The notes below the pieces were generated by a model. That model had not been told where the DNA came from, made no database searches, and saw only the letters and a list, made by a program, of their open reading frames with translations. From Acinetobacter parvus DSM 16617 = CIP 108168 (GTDB taxonomy: Bacteria; Pseudomonadota; Gammaproteobacteria; Pseudomonadales; Moraxellaceae), in contig NZ_KB849212.1 of the NCBI RefSeq assembly GCF_000368025.1, positions 1,334,435 through 1,398,434 of the forward strand: 64,000 nucleotides of DNA, given 5' to 3'. The translations under genes and the position numbers were made by a program. Below are positions 53,984-63,500 of the stretch, in pieces. How positions within the stretch are numbered: position 1 is the first letter of the stretch; each line of letters starts with the position of its first letter.

Positions 53984-54007
53984 AACCTGCTGCCAAAACA
54001 GCAGGTT
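53984..54007 (-). terminator. Attenuator-like hairpin after urtA
   Basis: 9-bp stem AACCTGCTG/CAGCAGGTT, loop CCAAAA, followed on the minus strand by TTTTCTTGG. Its position between urtA and urtB would let urtA be made in excess over the membrane parts, as is usual for periplasmic binding proteins. Confidence 0.7.
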
Positions 54008-54018
54008 GCATAGGAAAA

Positions 54019-55296
54019 TTATTTAGGAATATATGGGCTCCAAGGCTCAGCCTTGATGGTTTGAGGCGTTTTATAAACCACATCAAATTGCCCATCACCA
54101 CGAATTTGCCCAATCATCACAGGTTTATGTAAATGGTGATTGGTTTCATCCATTTTGAGGGTATAACCCGATGGTGCTGCGAAAGTTTGACCTGCCATTG
54201 CATCACGAACTTTATCAACCTCTGTAGAACCTGCTTTTTCAACCGCTTGTTTCCACATATTGATGCCTACATAGGTCGCTTCCATCGGATCGTTGGTCAC
54301 AACTTTGTCGGCATTTGGAAGCTTGTACTCCACTGCATATTGTTTGAATTTATTTACAAACTCGGTATTTTTCGGATTTTTAACTGACATGAAATAGTTC
54401 CATGCCGCCAAATGCCCCACCAATGGTTTGGTGTCGATACCACGCAATTCTTCTTCACCCACCGAGAATGCCATCACTGGAATATCGGAAGCTTTAATAC
54501 CCTGATTACCCAACTCACGATAGAAAGGAACATTGGAGTCGCCATTGATAGTGGAGATCACCGCAGTCTTTTTACCCGCAGAGAATTTCTTAATATTGGA
54601 AACGATGGTTTGATAGTTGCTATGACCAAACGGTGTGTATTCTTCCATGATGTCTGCATCGGCAATCCCTTTAGACTTTAAGAATGCACGTAAGATTTTG
54701 TTGGTGGTACGTGGATAGACATAATCCGTACCGAGTAAAACAAAACGTTGTGCTTTACCGCCCTCTTCTCCCATCAAATACTCAACTGCAGGAATCGCTT
54801 GTTGATTCGGTGCTGCACCTGTATAGAAAATATTTTTTGATTGTTCCTGACCTTCATATTGCACTGGATAGAACAGTAAACCATTCAACTCTTCAACCAC
54901 AGGAAGAACCGACTTACGTGATACTGATGTCCAGCAACCGAAAATAACGGCAACTTTGTCCTGAGTAATTAACTGACGTGCTTTTTCAGCAAATAACGGC
55001 CAATCTGATGCTGGATCAACGATAACAGGTTCTAATTTTTTACCGAGTACACCACCATTGGCATTGATTTCATTAATAGTCATCAATGCCGTATCTTTCA
55101 GGGAAGTCTCAGAAATCGCCATCGTGCCTGAGAGTGAATGTAAAATCCCCACTTTAATCGTGTCACCGCTTGCTGCAGGTGCAGCTTTCGTTTCAGTTTT
55201 TGTTTGTTCTGTTTTTTCTGCTGGTTTTGAACAACCGACCAGTCCTACCCCCATCATGGCTGCCATAAGAACGGACATTGATAATTTATTTTGCAT
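54019..55296 (-). CDS. urtA: Urea ABC transporter substrate-binding protein UrtA
   Basis: 425 residues. The signal ends in a lipobox VGLVGC, then a linker rich in Lys, Thr and Ala, then a periplasmic-binding domain (IKVGILHSLSGTMAISE). Matches UrtA, for example FYPVQYEGQEQSKNIFYTGAAPNQQ. Start ATG 55296 with GGGGAG upstream; the in-frame 55311 start is not preferred. First gene of urtABCDE. Confidence 0.94.
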   Translation of the reverse strand: MQNKLSMSVLMAAMMGVGLVGCSKPAEKTEQTKTETKAAPAASGDTIKVGILHSLSGTMAISETSLKDTALMTINEINANGGVLGKKLEPVIVDPASDWPLFAEKARQLITQDKVAVIFGCWTSVSRKSVLPVVEELNGLLFYPVQYEGQEQSKNIFYTGAAPNQQAIPAVEYLMGEEGGKAQRFVLLGTDYVYPRTTNKILRAFLKSKGIADADIMEEYTPFGHSNYQTIVSNIKKFSAGKKTAVISTINGDSNVPFYRELGNQGIKASDIPVMAFSVGEEELRGIDTKPLVGHLAAWNYFMSVKNPKNTEFVNKFKQYAVEYKLPNADKVVTNDPMEATYVGINMWKQAVEKAGSTEVDKVRDAMAGQTFAAPSGYTLKMDETNHHLHKPVMIGQIRGDGQFDVVYKTPQTIKAEPWSPYIPK

Positions 55297-55510
55297 CTTG
55301 TTTCTCCCCACACATGGATATTGTGATTTTTACTGAGTGGAGTTATTCAATTTCTATGCCAACAATTTAAATCATTGTTTTATTTTAATATTTATAAGAT
55401 AAGATAAATAAGAATCCAATCTTGTATACAACATTGCATACAAAAAGAACGGGATGAACTAAAATGATGCAGATTAATTTATCCTAAATATGGCTAGACC
55501 CTAGATAAAG

Positions 55511-55536
55511 AAAAGCCAAGCATGAGCTTGGCTTTT
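55511..55536 (-). terminator. Terminator of parE
   Basis: 10-bp stem AAAAGCCAAG/CTTGGCTTTT, loop CATGAG, past the parE stop, with a U run in both directions. Confidence 0.75.
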
Positions 55537-55556
55537 AATCTTTCAATTAAAAAGAA

Positions 55557-57440
55557 TTAAACAACTATATCCGCTAAATTACCTTTTTGCTCTAACCAAT
55601 GCTTACGATCACTCGAACGTTTTTTTGCCAGCAATTTATCTAATAATCCTGCGGTAAAATGCGCATCATCCAAATCGAGTTGGACTAAACGGCGGGTATT
55701 GGGATCCATCGTGGTTTCACGCAATTGACTCGCATTCATCTCACCCAATCCTTTAAATCGAGTGATTTGCGGATTTTTATTGCCTTTCACTTTTTTCAAA
55801 ATGCTTTCGAGTTCACTATCATCCAACGCATAATAAACATCTTTACCAATATCAATACGATATAGTGGTGGCATTGCAACAAACAAATGACCATCTTCAA
55901 CTAAAGTCGGGAAATGCTTCACAAACAAGGCACAGAGTAATGTCGCGATATGTAGACCATCCGAGTCTGCGTCGGCAAGAATACAGATTTTGCCATAACG
56001 TAGTTCAGACAAATCATCACTGCCTGGATCAACCCCTATGGCAATCGCAATATCATGTACCTCTTGAGAAGCGAGCACCTCATCCGAAGATACTTCCCAT
56101 GTATTTAGAATTTTTCCTCGAATCGGCATAATCGCTTGGAAGTTCTTGTCACGCGCTTGTTTAGCACTTCCACCTGCCGAATCCCCTTCGACAATAAATA
56201 ATTCGCTGTCTTCACGCGTTAAACCCACACAATCAGCCAGTTTTCCAGGTAACGCAGGACCAGAGACGATCTTTTTACGTTCGACTTTCTTAGCTGCTTT
56301 TAAACGACGACCTGCTTTGGCAATTGCCATTTCAGCTAATTGAGTTGCGATCTCAGCATGTTGGTTTAACCATAAAGCAAACGCATCTTTGGCAATATTG
56401 AGCACAATATTCGAAGCTTCACGGCTCGATAGACGTTCTTTGGTTTGTCCTGAAAATTGAGGTTCTTGGAATTTCAGCGATAGAATAAAATTGACACCAT
56501 CCCAGACATCTTCTGCCGAAAGTTTCATATTACGTGGTAATAAATTACGTAATTCGCAGAACTCTCGTAACGCCTCCGTGACCCCTGAACGCAATCCATT
56601 GACATGCGTACCCCCTTGCGCAGTTGGAATCAAGTTGACATAACTTTCTTGAATCTGTTCACCGCCCTCAACATTCCAGCAAATTGCAAATTCACACACG
56701 GCTCTTTCTGCTTGTCCACTACTGACAAAAGCAGGATCAGGTAGAATCTCTCGATCCTCAAGTTCATCCATTAAATAGTCAACCAGACCATTTTCAAACT
56801 GCCATTCAATTTTTTCGTTATTAATTTTATCGTCATAAATAATTTTTAAACCTGCCGCTAAAACGGCTTTGGCTTTTAAATTATGCTTCAATGCTTTTAG
56901 TGCAAATTTTGGACTGTCAAAATACTTGGCTTCAGGCCAAAAGCGAACGGTTGTGCCTGTGGCACGTTTTGCCACTTTCCCCTCTAGTACCGATAAAGGT
57001 GCCACAGGTTCACCCTGCTCAAACACCATCTGATACAGATTGCCCTGACGTTGTACCGCCACCTCAACCCGTGTGGATAAGGCATTGACCACGGAAATAC
57101 CTACACCATGCAGACCGCCAGAAAATTGGTAGTTATCGGTACTGAACTTTCCGCCTGCATGTAATTTGGTCAAAATAATTTCGATACCACTTTGTCCATA
57201 TTCAGGATGAATATCGACTGGCATACCTCGTCCATTATCTTCGACTGACAATGAACCATCTTCATATACGGTGACACAAATTTGATTGGCATGTCCTGCA
57301 AGTGCTTCATCCACTGCATTATCAATCACCTCTTGCGCCAAATGGTTTGGACGCGAGGTATCGGTGTACATGCCTGGACGACGACGAACTGGGTCTAAAC
57401 CAGAAAGAACTTCAAGGGATTGTGCCGTGTATTGTGTCAC
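55557..57440 (-). CDS. parE: DNA topoisomerase IV subunit B
   Basis: 627 residues. GHKL ATPase (RRRPGMYTDTSRPNHLAQEVIDN in two parts, GGLHGVGISVVNALS), transducer, and Toprim (EGDSAGGSAKQARDKNFQA, DADSDGLHIATL). It decatenates chromosomes with ParC. Its start is 17 bp after the YqiA-like gene on the same strand. parC is not in the window. Confidence 0.97.
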   Translation of the reverse strand: MTQYTAQSLEVLSGLDPVRRRPGMYTDTSRPNHLAQEVIDNAVDEALAGHANQICVTVYEDGSLSVEDNGRGMPVDIHPEYGQSGIEIILTKLHAGGKFSTDNYQFSGGLHGVGISVVNALSTRVEVAVQRQGNLYQMVFEQGEPVAPLSVLEGKVAKRATGTTVRFWPEAKYFDSPKFALKALKHNLKAKAVLAAGLKIIYDDKINNEKIEWQFENGLVDYLMDELEDREILPDPAFVSSGQAERAVCEFAICWNVEGGEQIQESYVNLIPTAQGGTHVNGLRSGVTEALREFCELRNLLPRNMKLSAEDVWDGVNFILSLKFQEPQFSGQTKERLSSREASNIVLNIAKDAFALWLNQHAEIATQLAEMAIAKAGRRLKAAKKVERKKIVSGPALPGKLADCVGLTREDSELFIVEGDSAGGSAKQARDKNFQAIMPIRGKILNTWEVSSDEVLASQEVHDIAIAIGVDPGSDDLSELRYGKICILADADSDGLHIATLLCALFVKHFPTLVEDGHLFVAMPPLYRIDIGKDVYYALDDSELESILKKVKGNKNPQITRFKGLGEMNASQLRETTMDPNTRRLVQLDLDDAHFTAGLLDKLLAKKRSSDRKHWLEQKGNLADIVV

Positions 57441-57457
57441 TGGGTCTGACTTCCTTA

Positions 57458-58045
57458 TTAGAGGGTTGCCGATAAAAATTCGAGGATTAAGGGTAGTTTT
57501 TCTTCAAAATCATCCATTGCATGATTGCCATCCATGTCAGTTAAAATCAACGATGATGGCTGCGCCGCACTATAATAACGTTGTGCCTGGCGATAATCCA
57601 AGACTTCATCGTCTTGTTGCAACAGCACAAGAATTTTATCAGCATGATTGAGTCTGGTGTTGGCAATGGATTGTAGTTGCTGCAATTGGTCAGTATCAAG
57701 TGTCCATGATTCAGTCACCTTGAGTGGAATTTGCTCAATCCCAAACAAATCCTTAAACAGTTGCCATGGTTGCATGGCTGGATTAATCAGTACAGCAGGA
57801 CAAGCATATTTAGCGACAAAATATGTCGCATAAAATCCCCCTAAGCTACTTCCAACCAACACCACTTGGTCACGTGGTAGACTTTCGATCAACCCAGAGA
57901 TTTTTTGCAGCACCTTATCGGGAGATCGATTCAGATCGGGCAAATGCACTTGAAACTGATCGTGATTTGCACAATATTGACTCAATTGCTGCCCTTTTTT
58001 TGACATGGGGCTACTACGGAAACCATGTAGATAGATAATTTGCAT
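57458..58045 (-). CDS. yqiA: YqiA-like esterase/alpha-beta hydrolase
   Basis: 195 residues. LHGFRSSPMSKKGQQLSQYC near the start, the Ser nucleophile in VGSSLGGFYATYFVAKY, the Asp in ILVLLQQDDEVLDY, and the His in DGNHAMDDF. Usual neighbour of parE, as in E. coli. Function unclear. Start ATG 58045 chosen. Confidence 0.9.
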   Translation of the reverse strand: MQIIYLHGFRSSPMSKKGQQLSQYCANHDQFQVHLPDLNRSPDKVLQKISGLIESLPRDQVVLVGSSLGGFYATYFVAKYACPAVLINPAMQPWQLFKDLFGIEQIPLKVTESWTLDTDQLQQLQSIANTRLNHADKILVLLQQDDEVLDYRQAQRYYSAAQPSSLILTDMDGNHAMDDFEEKLPLILEFLSATL

Positions 58046-58308
58046 ATGCACCAAAATAGACACCAGCTTGACTTATAGTGGAATAAATCACATTATTAAT
58101 CACAACAGTTAATCAAATAACAATATAAATTACATTTAAGCTTGATATTGTCTGACATAAAAAACGATAGTGCACTCCGTTCATCAGTATTCTAAAAAAA
58201 TTACTTATGAAACAAATAAGATGTAAGCGTTTGTTGTAGTTTATCTAAACAGTATTAAACTGAATAACATCAAACCTTCGGTATATACAAAAGGATGGGG
58301 AAATTAAT

Positions 58309-59655
58309 ATGCCAAGTTTAACACCTCTGCATGAAACCTACTGTAAGTGGGACCGTACACCCCCAAGTCAGGCAGATGTTTTGGAAGGTTTCGCACAACT
58401 TGTGAGTACCAGTTTAAGTGGGGTTCATGAATTGGTGCAGTTGGTACAAACTGAAGTGTTACGGACGACACTCGGTTTAAGTGCACAAAAAGCCAGAAAT
58501 TTACAAAAACTTCCACAATTACAAAAGTTTTATCATTTTTCCTATGATGCCATCCAGAAATATGGTCGCTGTTTTCTTGCACCAAGTCTGCGCCGCATCA
58601 TTGAACGATTCCCTGTCCTACATGACAAACCACTGACCCCGACCCTACATTTTGTGGTGGGGGCGCTAAATGGGATTTTTGGGGATTTTTTCCTTAAGCA
58701 GCATAATCCAATGGCTTTGCCGATGGTGCTGTATGACCATTATGGATCACTACAGCAAGGTGAGTTAACTGGGCGTGTGGTGATTTTGACCCACGGTCTG
58801 TGCATGAACCATTTAACCTGGTCAAATCAGCGTTATGGCGGTATCGGTGAACGGTTATTGGCACAGCGTGACAACAACACCATGCTGTACCTGAACTACA
58901 ATACAGGACGACGCATTTCCGCTAATGGCCATAGTTTTGCCGATACGCTTGAAGATCTGGTGCAACGCAATCCACGCATCACCAGTATCGACCTGATTGG
59001 CCACAGTATGGGTGGGCTGGTTTCACGCAGCGCGCTGTTCTATGGCAAACAGAACCTGTATCAATGGGTTCATATGGTTGAGAATCTGGTTTGTATTGGT
59101 TCACCTCACCATGGTGCAGCGCTTGAGCGTTTCGGTTTTGTATTGCAGGACAAACTTGGTGCATTTCCTTTTATTAACCTGATTGGTCAGTTGGTCAATA
59201 TCCGTAGTAACGGTATTCTGGATCTGCGCTATGGCAGTGTCCGTGATGACGACTGGGAACATAATGACGCACGTATCGGGTTTGCAGACGACAACCGCAA
59301 ACCTGCGCCATTACCCTCTCATATCAATACCTTCTTAATCGCAGGTACTTTAGAATTTGAGAAGTTGCGCAACAAGGCACTCAAGCTGATTGGAGATTCA
59401 ATGGTCAGTGTCAAGAGTGCTTTGGGAGAGCATCCAAACCCTCGTTTCCAGCTTAAATTACCAGAAACGCATAAAGCTGTGTTTTATGGACTGAATCACT
59501 TTGAAATTCAGTATCATTCCAGTGTTGCGGAGCAGATTACCCGCTGGTTATATCCTGAAGTGGGTGAAGTGATTGAAGAAGGCGTTCAAACACATATGGT
59601 GAATATGCAACATAATTATACTTTCGATGATTTAGACGGCATTGTTGAGACTTAA
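58309..59655 (+). CDS. Alpha/beta-hydrolase, lipase-like
   Basis: 448 residues. LTHGLCMNHLTWS (oxyanion region), Ser in LIGHSMGGLVSRSALFY, and a likely His in YGLNHFEIQYHSS. A long N-terminal helical region (about 150 residues) precedes the lipase core, without signal peptide. Substrate unknown; triacylglycerol- or ester-lipase type is likely. AAGGATGGGG lies upstream of the ATG. Confidence 0.8.
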   Translation: MPSLTPLHETYCKWDRTPPSQADVLEGFAQLVSTSLSGVHELVQLVQTEVLRTTLGLSAQKARNLQKLPQLQKFYHFSYDAIQKYGRCFLAPSLRRIIERFPVLHDKPLTPTLHFVVGALNGIFGDFFLKQHNPMALPMVLYDHYGSLQQGELTGRVVILTHGLCMNHLTWSNQRYGGIGERLLAQRDNNTMLYLNYNTGRRISANGHSFADTLEDLVQRNPRITSIDLIGHSMGGLVSRSALFYGKQNLYQWVHMVENLVCIGSPHHGAALERFGFVLQDKLGAFPFINLIGQLVNIRSNGILDLRYGSVRDDDWEHNDARIGFADDNRKPAPLPSHINTFLIAGTLEFEKLRNKALKLIGDSMVSVKSALGEHPNPRFQLKLPETHKAVFYGLNHFEIQYHSSVAEQITRWLYPEVGEVIEEGVQTHMVNMQHNYTFDDLDGIVET

Positions 59656-59661
59656 AGTAAA

Positions 59662-59683
59662 AAGCTCGGCCAAAGCCGAGCTT
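59662..59683 (+). terminator. Terminator of the lipase-like gene
   Basis: 9-bp stem AAGCTCGGC/GCCGAGCTT, loop CAAA, then CTTTTAT, 6 bp past the stop codon. It lies just before the MITE. Confidence 0.8.
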
Positions 59684-59700
59684 CTTTTATCCGAATAGCC

Positions 59701-60016
59701 GTAAAACCTCGGGGTTTAGCCCGAGGATATAAGGCTGCAATCCGCTAGTCCCCCTTGTGGGGATTAGCTAGGATTGCTAAAAACATTTGAATCTAGTAAT
59801 CCATGTGCTATGATAATTACGTTGTATATTTTTAGTTAGCAGACTGATACAACACGAAAAAAACAGTTTTCCCCATTGTAATCCGTGCACTCTTTGCAAT
59901 CCGAAAGGTAGGACTACATTGGAATAAGAAGCAGAGAACTATAGTATCTGTTTCGTGGCAGGACATTGCCATCTAGCAGTAGGAATCCCCGTCCTTTAGG
60001 TCGGGGAGGATGTCAA
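59701..60016 (+). mobile_element. IS200/IS605-type MITE with left and right ends
   Basis: A ~316-bp non-coding element. The left end (hairpin 59707-59726 in a GTAAAACCTCGGG context) is the inverted copy of the IS605 left end at 1034-1059. The right end (59981-60016) has the hairpin CCCCG/CGGGG and reads GGAATCCCCGTCC... with a GGTCGGGGAGGATG flank, typical of IS605-family right ends. A third hairpin (59737-59777) sits just inside the left end. No tnpA or tnpB lies inside. The right end touches the dsbB stop codon. The + strand could make a TnpB guide RNA ending in the right end, which would need tnpB in trans. Confidence 0.75.
59737..59777. repeat. Internal long hairpin of the MITE
   Basis: Arms GCAATCC-GCTA-TCCCC and GGGGA-TAGC-GGATTGC with small internal mismatches and a CTTGT loop. 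Nearly perfect over 18 bp. It lies next to the left end and could fold as a guide-RNA domain or bind transposase. Confidence 0.65.
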
Positions 60017-60517
60017 TTAAGCTGCACGATAATTTCTAAACAGTTGCCATAAACAGATCAACAGAATAAGGCTGAAATAGAGCAAAGACCAGACAGGCAA
60101 TGACTGTCCCAGGAAAGTCCAGTCAATTGCAGCACATTCACCCGATCCTGAAAGCACTTCCCTAAACACCGCTTTCATTGGCAGGGCATCCACTAGATAG
60201 TCCAGACCTGGACCACAACTTGGCACCTTGTCGGGTGGTAAATGCTGTAGCCAAACATGGCGAGATGCCACGCCGACTGACCAACCGATGGATAAAGTCG
60301 CTAATAGTGCATAAAAACGTTTAAAGGCGTTTGAAATCGGATTATGAATAAATGCGACTAAGGCAATCAATCCCATTCCAATTAAGCCAATACGTTGGAA
60401 AATACATAGTGGACAAGGCTCTAAACCTTGCACATGTTCTAAATACAACGCAAACGAGATACCAATAATACTCGTTAGTACCAGTAATGCACTAACTAAG
60501 CGGTAAGTCCATCGCAT
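60017..60517 (-). CDS. dsbB: Disulfide bond formation protein DsbB
   Basis: 166 residues, four transmembrane segments. It reoxidises DsbA and passes electrons to quinones. CPLCIFQR (first CxxC-type pair) and a second pair in VPSCGPGLDY and SGSGECAAIDW are present. It follows gshA (18 bp). The MITE right end is directly at its stop codon. Confidence 0.95.
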   Translation of the reverse strand: MRWTYRLVSALLVLTSIIGISFALYLEHVQGLEPCPLCIFQRIGLIGMGLIALVAFIHNPISNAFKRFYALLATLSIGWSVGVASRHVWLQHLPPDKVPSCGPGLDYLVDALPMKAVFREVLSGSGECAAIDWTFLGQSLPVWSLLYFSLILLICLWQLFRNYRAA

Positions 60518-60535
60518 GAGAAGTCCTCTAAAATT

Positions 60536-62113
60536 TTAACGGTATTGTGCAAGATATTGTTCGAAGCTGATGTCGTTATCTTGTTCAAGTTGCACCTGTT
60601 TTTGCAACGATGTTTGCGCTAATTCTGCAAAATATTGTTGTCTTTCTGCACTCAGCTGATGTTGCTCATAACGATTGACATGTTGTTGAGCCATAACACT
60701 CCCAAAGCTCCATGTCCCACCATGATCCAAAGTATCTTTAATCACATGCGCGGAAAGCGTATTGTCAACATGATCTAAACGCTGCTGCATCACTTGGATT
60801 GCCTCAGAATATAACTGTGAACCATCCATTTGATCTAACAAAATAGCGCAGTCTTGAATCGCATTTAAATGACGCTGAGCCCAATCATGAAGTGAAACTA
60901 TTGTTTCACCTTCTATAATTTTAGCATCTACTGCACGTCCACGATTAACCACTTCAGTTTGATTATGATCAATTTGCTCTTGCTCTTCTGCAAACAAATC
61001 AGGACTGTCATTTAATAAACAATACAATGCTAAACTTTCAAGAAAACCCGCTGAAATTTCATCAATTCCAATCGCACTATAAGGGTTCACATCTACAGCA
61101 CGTAATTCTACATATCCAACACCACGATTCTTCAATGCTTGTGATGGAGTTTCACCCGCTTGTGGTACTTGCTTTGGGCGAACTAGACTGTAGTATTCAT
61201 TTTCAATTTGCAGCACATGGTCATTGATCTGAATCGGTTCACCATTCTCATCATCCAGACCTAAATTGGTAAATTCAGGATAAGGGGTATGCACCGCTTT
61301 TTGTAATCCCTCAAGATAATCGTGTAGATCGTTGTAATGAATACCTAATTCTTTTTGCGCTGAATTCTGGTATCCCAAGCGCCCCATGCGTAATGCAGTG
61401 GCTTCTGGTAAATATAATGTTCCTTTAACCAAAGGCTGCAAGTGATGCTCACGCCCTGTTAAAAAGCAACGACAAACCGATGGGCTTGCCCCTAAAAGAT
61501 ACATAACCAATGGGGTAAGTCGGATAAAGTTCCGAATCAGGCCAAAATAGCGGTGACTACGGTAATCTTGCGGACTGAGCTGCTTTAATTCTGGATTGCT
61601 TTCATGTTGCTGCAATACTACAAATAATTGATCAGGAAAAGATAAATTGTAGTGCACCCCTGAAATGGTCTGCATACGGCGACCATAGCGCACACCCAAA
61701 CCACGGCGGTATAAGGTTTTAAAGCGGCCAATATTAGAAGTGCCGTACTGTGCTAATCGGATATTTTCTTCATTATCATCCAACATACACGGCATGGACA
61801 GTGGCCATAGACGCTCACCATCTTCTAGCTGCTGATGTACCACGCTATGAATATCCCTGAGTTCATTTAACGCGGCGGCAATGCTAGTTTGTGGGTTGGT
61901 GATAAACTCCATCAACGCTTCGGAATAATCTGTGGTGATATGTGGATGGGTCAGTGCCGAGCCTAAAGCTTTTGGATGATTTTTTTGTGATAAAAATCCA
62001 TTGCTTTGCATACGCAGACTTTCACGCTCTATACCACGCAGCATCCCCTTGAATAGCGAGGCATCTACCCACGTTGGTATCACAGAGGCGGAAAGTGTGC
62101 TGGGTTGATTCAT
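60536..62113 (-). CDS. gshA: Glutamate-cysteine ligase
   Basis: 525 residues, E. coli-type. First step of glutathione synthesis. Visible: RGIERESLRMQSNGFLSQKNHP in two pieces (ATP-binding), TTDYSEALMEFIT, LYRRGLGVRYG and VGYVELRAVDVNPYSAIGID. Start ATG 62113 chosen over 62134; the first ribosome-binding site is weak. Next gene on the strand is dsbB. Confidence 0.95.
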   Translation of the reverse strand: MNQPSTLSASVIPTWVDASLFKGMLRGIERESLRMQSNGFLSQKNHPKALGSALTHPHITTDYSEALMEFITNPQTSIAAALNELRDIHSVVHQQLEDGERLWPLSMPCMLDDNEENIRLAQYGTSNIGRFKTLYRRGLGVRYGRRMQTISGVHYNLSFPDQLFVVLQQHESNPELKQLSPQDYRSHRYFGLIRNFIRLTPLVMYLLGASPSVCRCFLTGREHHLQPLVKGTLYLPEATALRMGRLGYQNSAQKELGIHYNDLHDYLEGLQKAVHTPYPEFTNLGLDDENGEPIQINDHVLQIENEYYSLVRPKQVPQAGETPSQALKNRGVGYVELRAVDVNPYSAIGIDEISAGFLESLALYCLLNDSPDLFAEEQEQIDHNQTEVVNRGRAVDAKIIEGETIVSLHDWAQRHLNAIQDCAILLDQMDGSQLYSEAIQVMQQRLDHVDNTLSAHVIKDTLDHGGTWSFGSVMAQQHVNRYEQHQLSAERQQYFAELAQTSLQKQVQLEQDNDISFEQYLAQYR

Positions 62114-62347
62114 ATTATATGCTCGCTTGTTCAAGATCAGCCGACCAACGAAATGGCAACGACTTTGTCGAGTAGATTGGATTTGAATAATAGCAATCCT
62201 TTCGACTCAGCCAATTATAACGACAATTATGGCCTAGTCACCTGATTGTATTGGTTTAGCTTGGCAATTTTTAACACAATCCGATTATATAAAACACGCT
62301 GAAATTGTGATTTTATTAAAAATAAATCTTCCGATGGATATCCACCC

Positions 62348-62887
62348 ATGCAAGCCCAAGACATTCTTGATTTCTGGTTTGATCCTGACCACCGTTCACT
62401 CTGGTTCGCCAAAAGTGATGAATTTGATGCAAAAATTCGTGAGCGTTTTCAAGCAATTCATCATCAGGCTATACAGGCTGAACTGTGGTCATGGCGCAAG
62501 ACCGCCGAGGGACGCTTGGCAGAAATCATTGTGCTGGATCAATTCTCCCGAAACCTGTATCGCGACCAGCCACAGGCTTTTGCCCATGACAGCATGGCAC
62601 TGATGCTGGCGCAGGAGGCGATTAGCCTGCAACTGGATGCCCAGCTCAGCCCTGATCATCGCTCATTTTTATATATGCCATTTATGCATAGTGAATCTAA
62701 ATTAATGCATGAGTTTGCTTTAAAACTGTTCCAACGTTTAGGGAACGAAATTAATTTGAGCTTTGAAAAAAAGCATAAAGTGATTATTGACCGTTTTGGG
62801 CGCTATCCACATCGCAATGCGATTTTAGGGCGAAGCTCAAGCGCAGAGGAACTTGAATTTTTAACCCAACCGAACAGTAGCTTTTAG
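62348..62887 (+). CDS. DUF924 family protein
   Basis: 179 residues. It has the DUF924 features ILDFWFDPDHRSLWF, IIVLDQFSRNLYRD and DRSFLYMPFMHSES-like HRSFLYMPFMHSE. All-helical TPR-like. Function unknown. Start ATG 62348. Confidence 0.92.
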   Translation: MQAQDILDFWFDPDHRSLWFAKSDEFDAKIRERFQAIHHQAIQAELWSWRKTAEGRLAEIIVLDQFSRNLYRDQPQAFAHDSMALMLAQEAISLQLDAQLSPDHRSFLYMPFMHSESKLMHEFALKLFQRLGNEINLSFEKKHKVIIDRFGRYPHRNAILGRSSSAEELEFLTQPNSSF

Positions 62888-62924
62888 GACCATCTTCCCA
62901 GACGCTGAAAAACAGGAATTGCCT

Positions 62925-63482
62925 ATGAAAACCTTATTGATGTGCACACCGCTCCTTGTCGCACTGACATTTACAGGCTGTGCCAGTGTCCCATCACAAC
63001 CCAGAACATTCGACCAACTTGGACAGTTCACCGCTTATCCATTAAATAACAAAACTTACCGTGTGGGTTTTCAGGCTGATCGTAATTTGAGTTATGGTAC
63101 AGCCGAGGAGATAACGTTGTTAAAGGCGGCACAAACCACTGTCAAAAACGGTTTCCGTTATTTTACCGTTGTTGATGATCCAAGTAATGCACGTCACAAG
63201 ACACAACGCCAAGCTGTGATTTATCCGACACCCTCTTATTACCCATATGGTTATTATCGCCGACATCCTGCCTTTTGGCCTGATCCATTCTATGATATGC
63301 CTCAAGTGGTCAATCTTGATCCAATCCAAGTGTCGTATACTATTGAGTGTTTTCAGACTCAGCAGCAATCGCCTGACGCATTTGATGCGCACCTCATTTT
63401 GCAATCATTAGGGCAAAAATACGGATTGAGTCCAACAGGAGACGTGTTGCAGCCCCCTGCGCCATCTCAAAGCAAAAAGTAA
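62925..63482 (+). CDS. CC0125-type periplasmic lipoprotein
   Basis: 185 residues. Lipobox LTFTGC at about residues 12-17 of MKTLLMCTPLLVALTFTGCASV. Body ends in a segment with Tyr/Pro-rich PSYYPYGYYRRHPAFWPDPFYD. The family (CC0125/CC1285-like) has no known role. Start ATG 62925 has AGGAATT; an in-frame ATG at 62919 is too close to the site. Confidence 0.8.
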   Translation: MKTLLMCTPLLVALTFTGCASVPSQPRTFDQLGQFTAYPLNNKTYRVGFQADRNLSYGTAEEITLLKAAQTTVKNGFRYFTVVDDPSNARHKTQRQAVIYPTPSYYPYGYYRRHPAFWPDPFYDMPQVVNLDPIQVSYTIECFQTQQQSPDAFDAHLILQSLGQKYGLSPTGDVLQPPAPSQSKK

Positions 63483-63500
63483 ATTGATAAGGATGACTCA

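Noticed and set aside
59701..60016. CRISPR array
   Set aside because: No regularly spaced repeats; the hairpins are single transposon-end structures.
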